This document shows, one piece after another, positions 63,349 to 64,000 of a stretch of 64,000 bases of DNA. The notes under the pieces are model-generated. The model did not search any database and was not told the DNA's origin. It saw nothing but the letters and a program-made list of their open reading frames with translations. A program made the position numbers and the translations under genes. The stretch spans positions 28,864,162-28,928,161 of the forward strand of contig OU612067.1 of the NCBI GenBank assembly GCA_914767715.1. Direction: 5' to 3'. Source of the stretch: Membranipora membranacea (Eukaryota > Bryozoa > Gymnolaemata > Cheilostomatida > Membraniporidae). The stretch's first letter is position 1. The number at the start of each line of letters is the position of its first letter.

Positions 63349-64000
63349 GTAAGTCTCACCACTCTAATGCTTAACCCTTGTTTGATTATCTTTGTTCGCA
63401 TTTCGGGTTGCTAACATACCACTGGGGTGCTGTCGGAGGCTCGAGGGGGAGCAACTCCGAATACGTGCCAATTGCGTCCATAGAGTTAGCCCCAAACTCC
63501 CTGATCTAACTTATACTGTCGACTTCATACTCTTTATTATATATGTCTTGCATGCTTTGGAAACGATGGTATCAATAGTATGCCTATAGCTATAGTTCCA
63601 TTCACATTCAAGTTTGAAGGAAGTTTCATAATGTGCAGGGTTTCATGTTCATTAAAATACTACCTGGATCAATTTATTTGTTGTCCCTTTTGTTGTGTAA
63701 AGGGATCGGTGTATGATGGTGTTTGGAGAATGAGACCAGACTGTAAGTGTGCAGGCTGGCTATGCTGTCCTTGATTAGGATTGGGAGGTAATAAATGGAA
63801 GGCAACCAAACCTATACAATAACATTTCACCTAAAAATATGTGCAGCAGTCTTTACCCGACTTGGTGGACGTGCAGATCTATCTCTTATTATATACTCAT
63901 AAATTTTACCTAGATGCAAATCTTGAGCCATGGGATCTGAGTTTGATATTTGGAAATTGAAATGATCTGTTTCAGTCTGTTAGATACTGTCTGAAACATG
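63349..64000. other. Intron of the lipase gene
   Basis: The lipase exon ending at 63348 is in phase 1 with a good GTAAGT donor, and no following exon with the family's conserved His region is visible before the edge. I see no other feature here. Confidence 0.5.

Noticed and set aside
1-64000. CRISPR arrays, operons, prophage or other bacterial systems
   Set aside because: The gene structures are spliced and animal-like throughout; no spaced direct repeats or bacterial gene clusters are visible.

Overview
The window looks like nuclear DNA of an invertebrate animal. It is AT-rich. Protein-coding genes are split into many short exons with GT-AG introns. It carries an aminergic G-protein-coupled receptor, a nucleoredoxin and a pancreatic-lipase-type gene, all animal families. 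Introns and spacers hold tRNA-derived SINEs, palindromic MITE-like elements and a decayed retrotransposon end. I cannot name the species. I saw no bacterial, viral or organellar genes and no CRISPR array.

Layout, left to right. Bases 1-590 hold a decayed C-terminal piece of a retroelement protein (minus strand). Bases 2515-42874 are filled by one very large minus-strand gene that I reconstructed by hand as 79 coding exons. They total about 8.8 kb of coding sequence, or about 2,950 residues. The start codon lies at 42874-42872 and the last confident exon at 2515-2561; the stop codon was not found. Splice phase agrees at 76 of 78 junctions, the main reason to treat it as one gene. I do not recognise the protein. 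It has a Ser/Lys-rich N-terminus with one Cys/His-rich exon, a low-complexity stretch, a long helical middle, a His/Glu-rich segment and a Lys-rich C-terminal part. The spacer 42875-47592 holds no gene I can support.

At 47593-48972 (plus) is an intronless serotonin-receptor-like GPCR of 459 residues. A complete seven-exon nucleoredoxin gene (NXN, 418 residues, minus) lies convergently at 50317-55126, with two intact WCPPC active sites. Upstream of it is a 0.76 kb imperfect palindrome (56551-57312). A secreted pancreatic-lipase-family gene starts near 58.5 kb on the plus strand and runs off the right edge.

The genes do not form a shared pathway; this is an ordinary eukaryotic neighbourhood. 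The items most worth a second look are the unrecognised giant gene (its Cys/His exon, His-rich exon, duplicated exons, microexons and run of phase 1-1 exons), the doubly active nucleoredoxin and the families of foldback elements. I found no convincing new multi-gene system.
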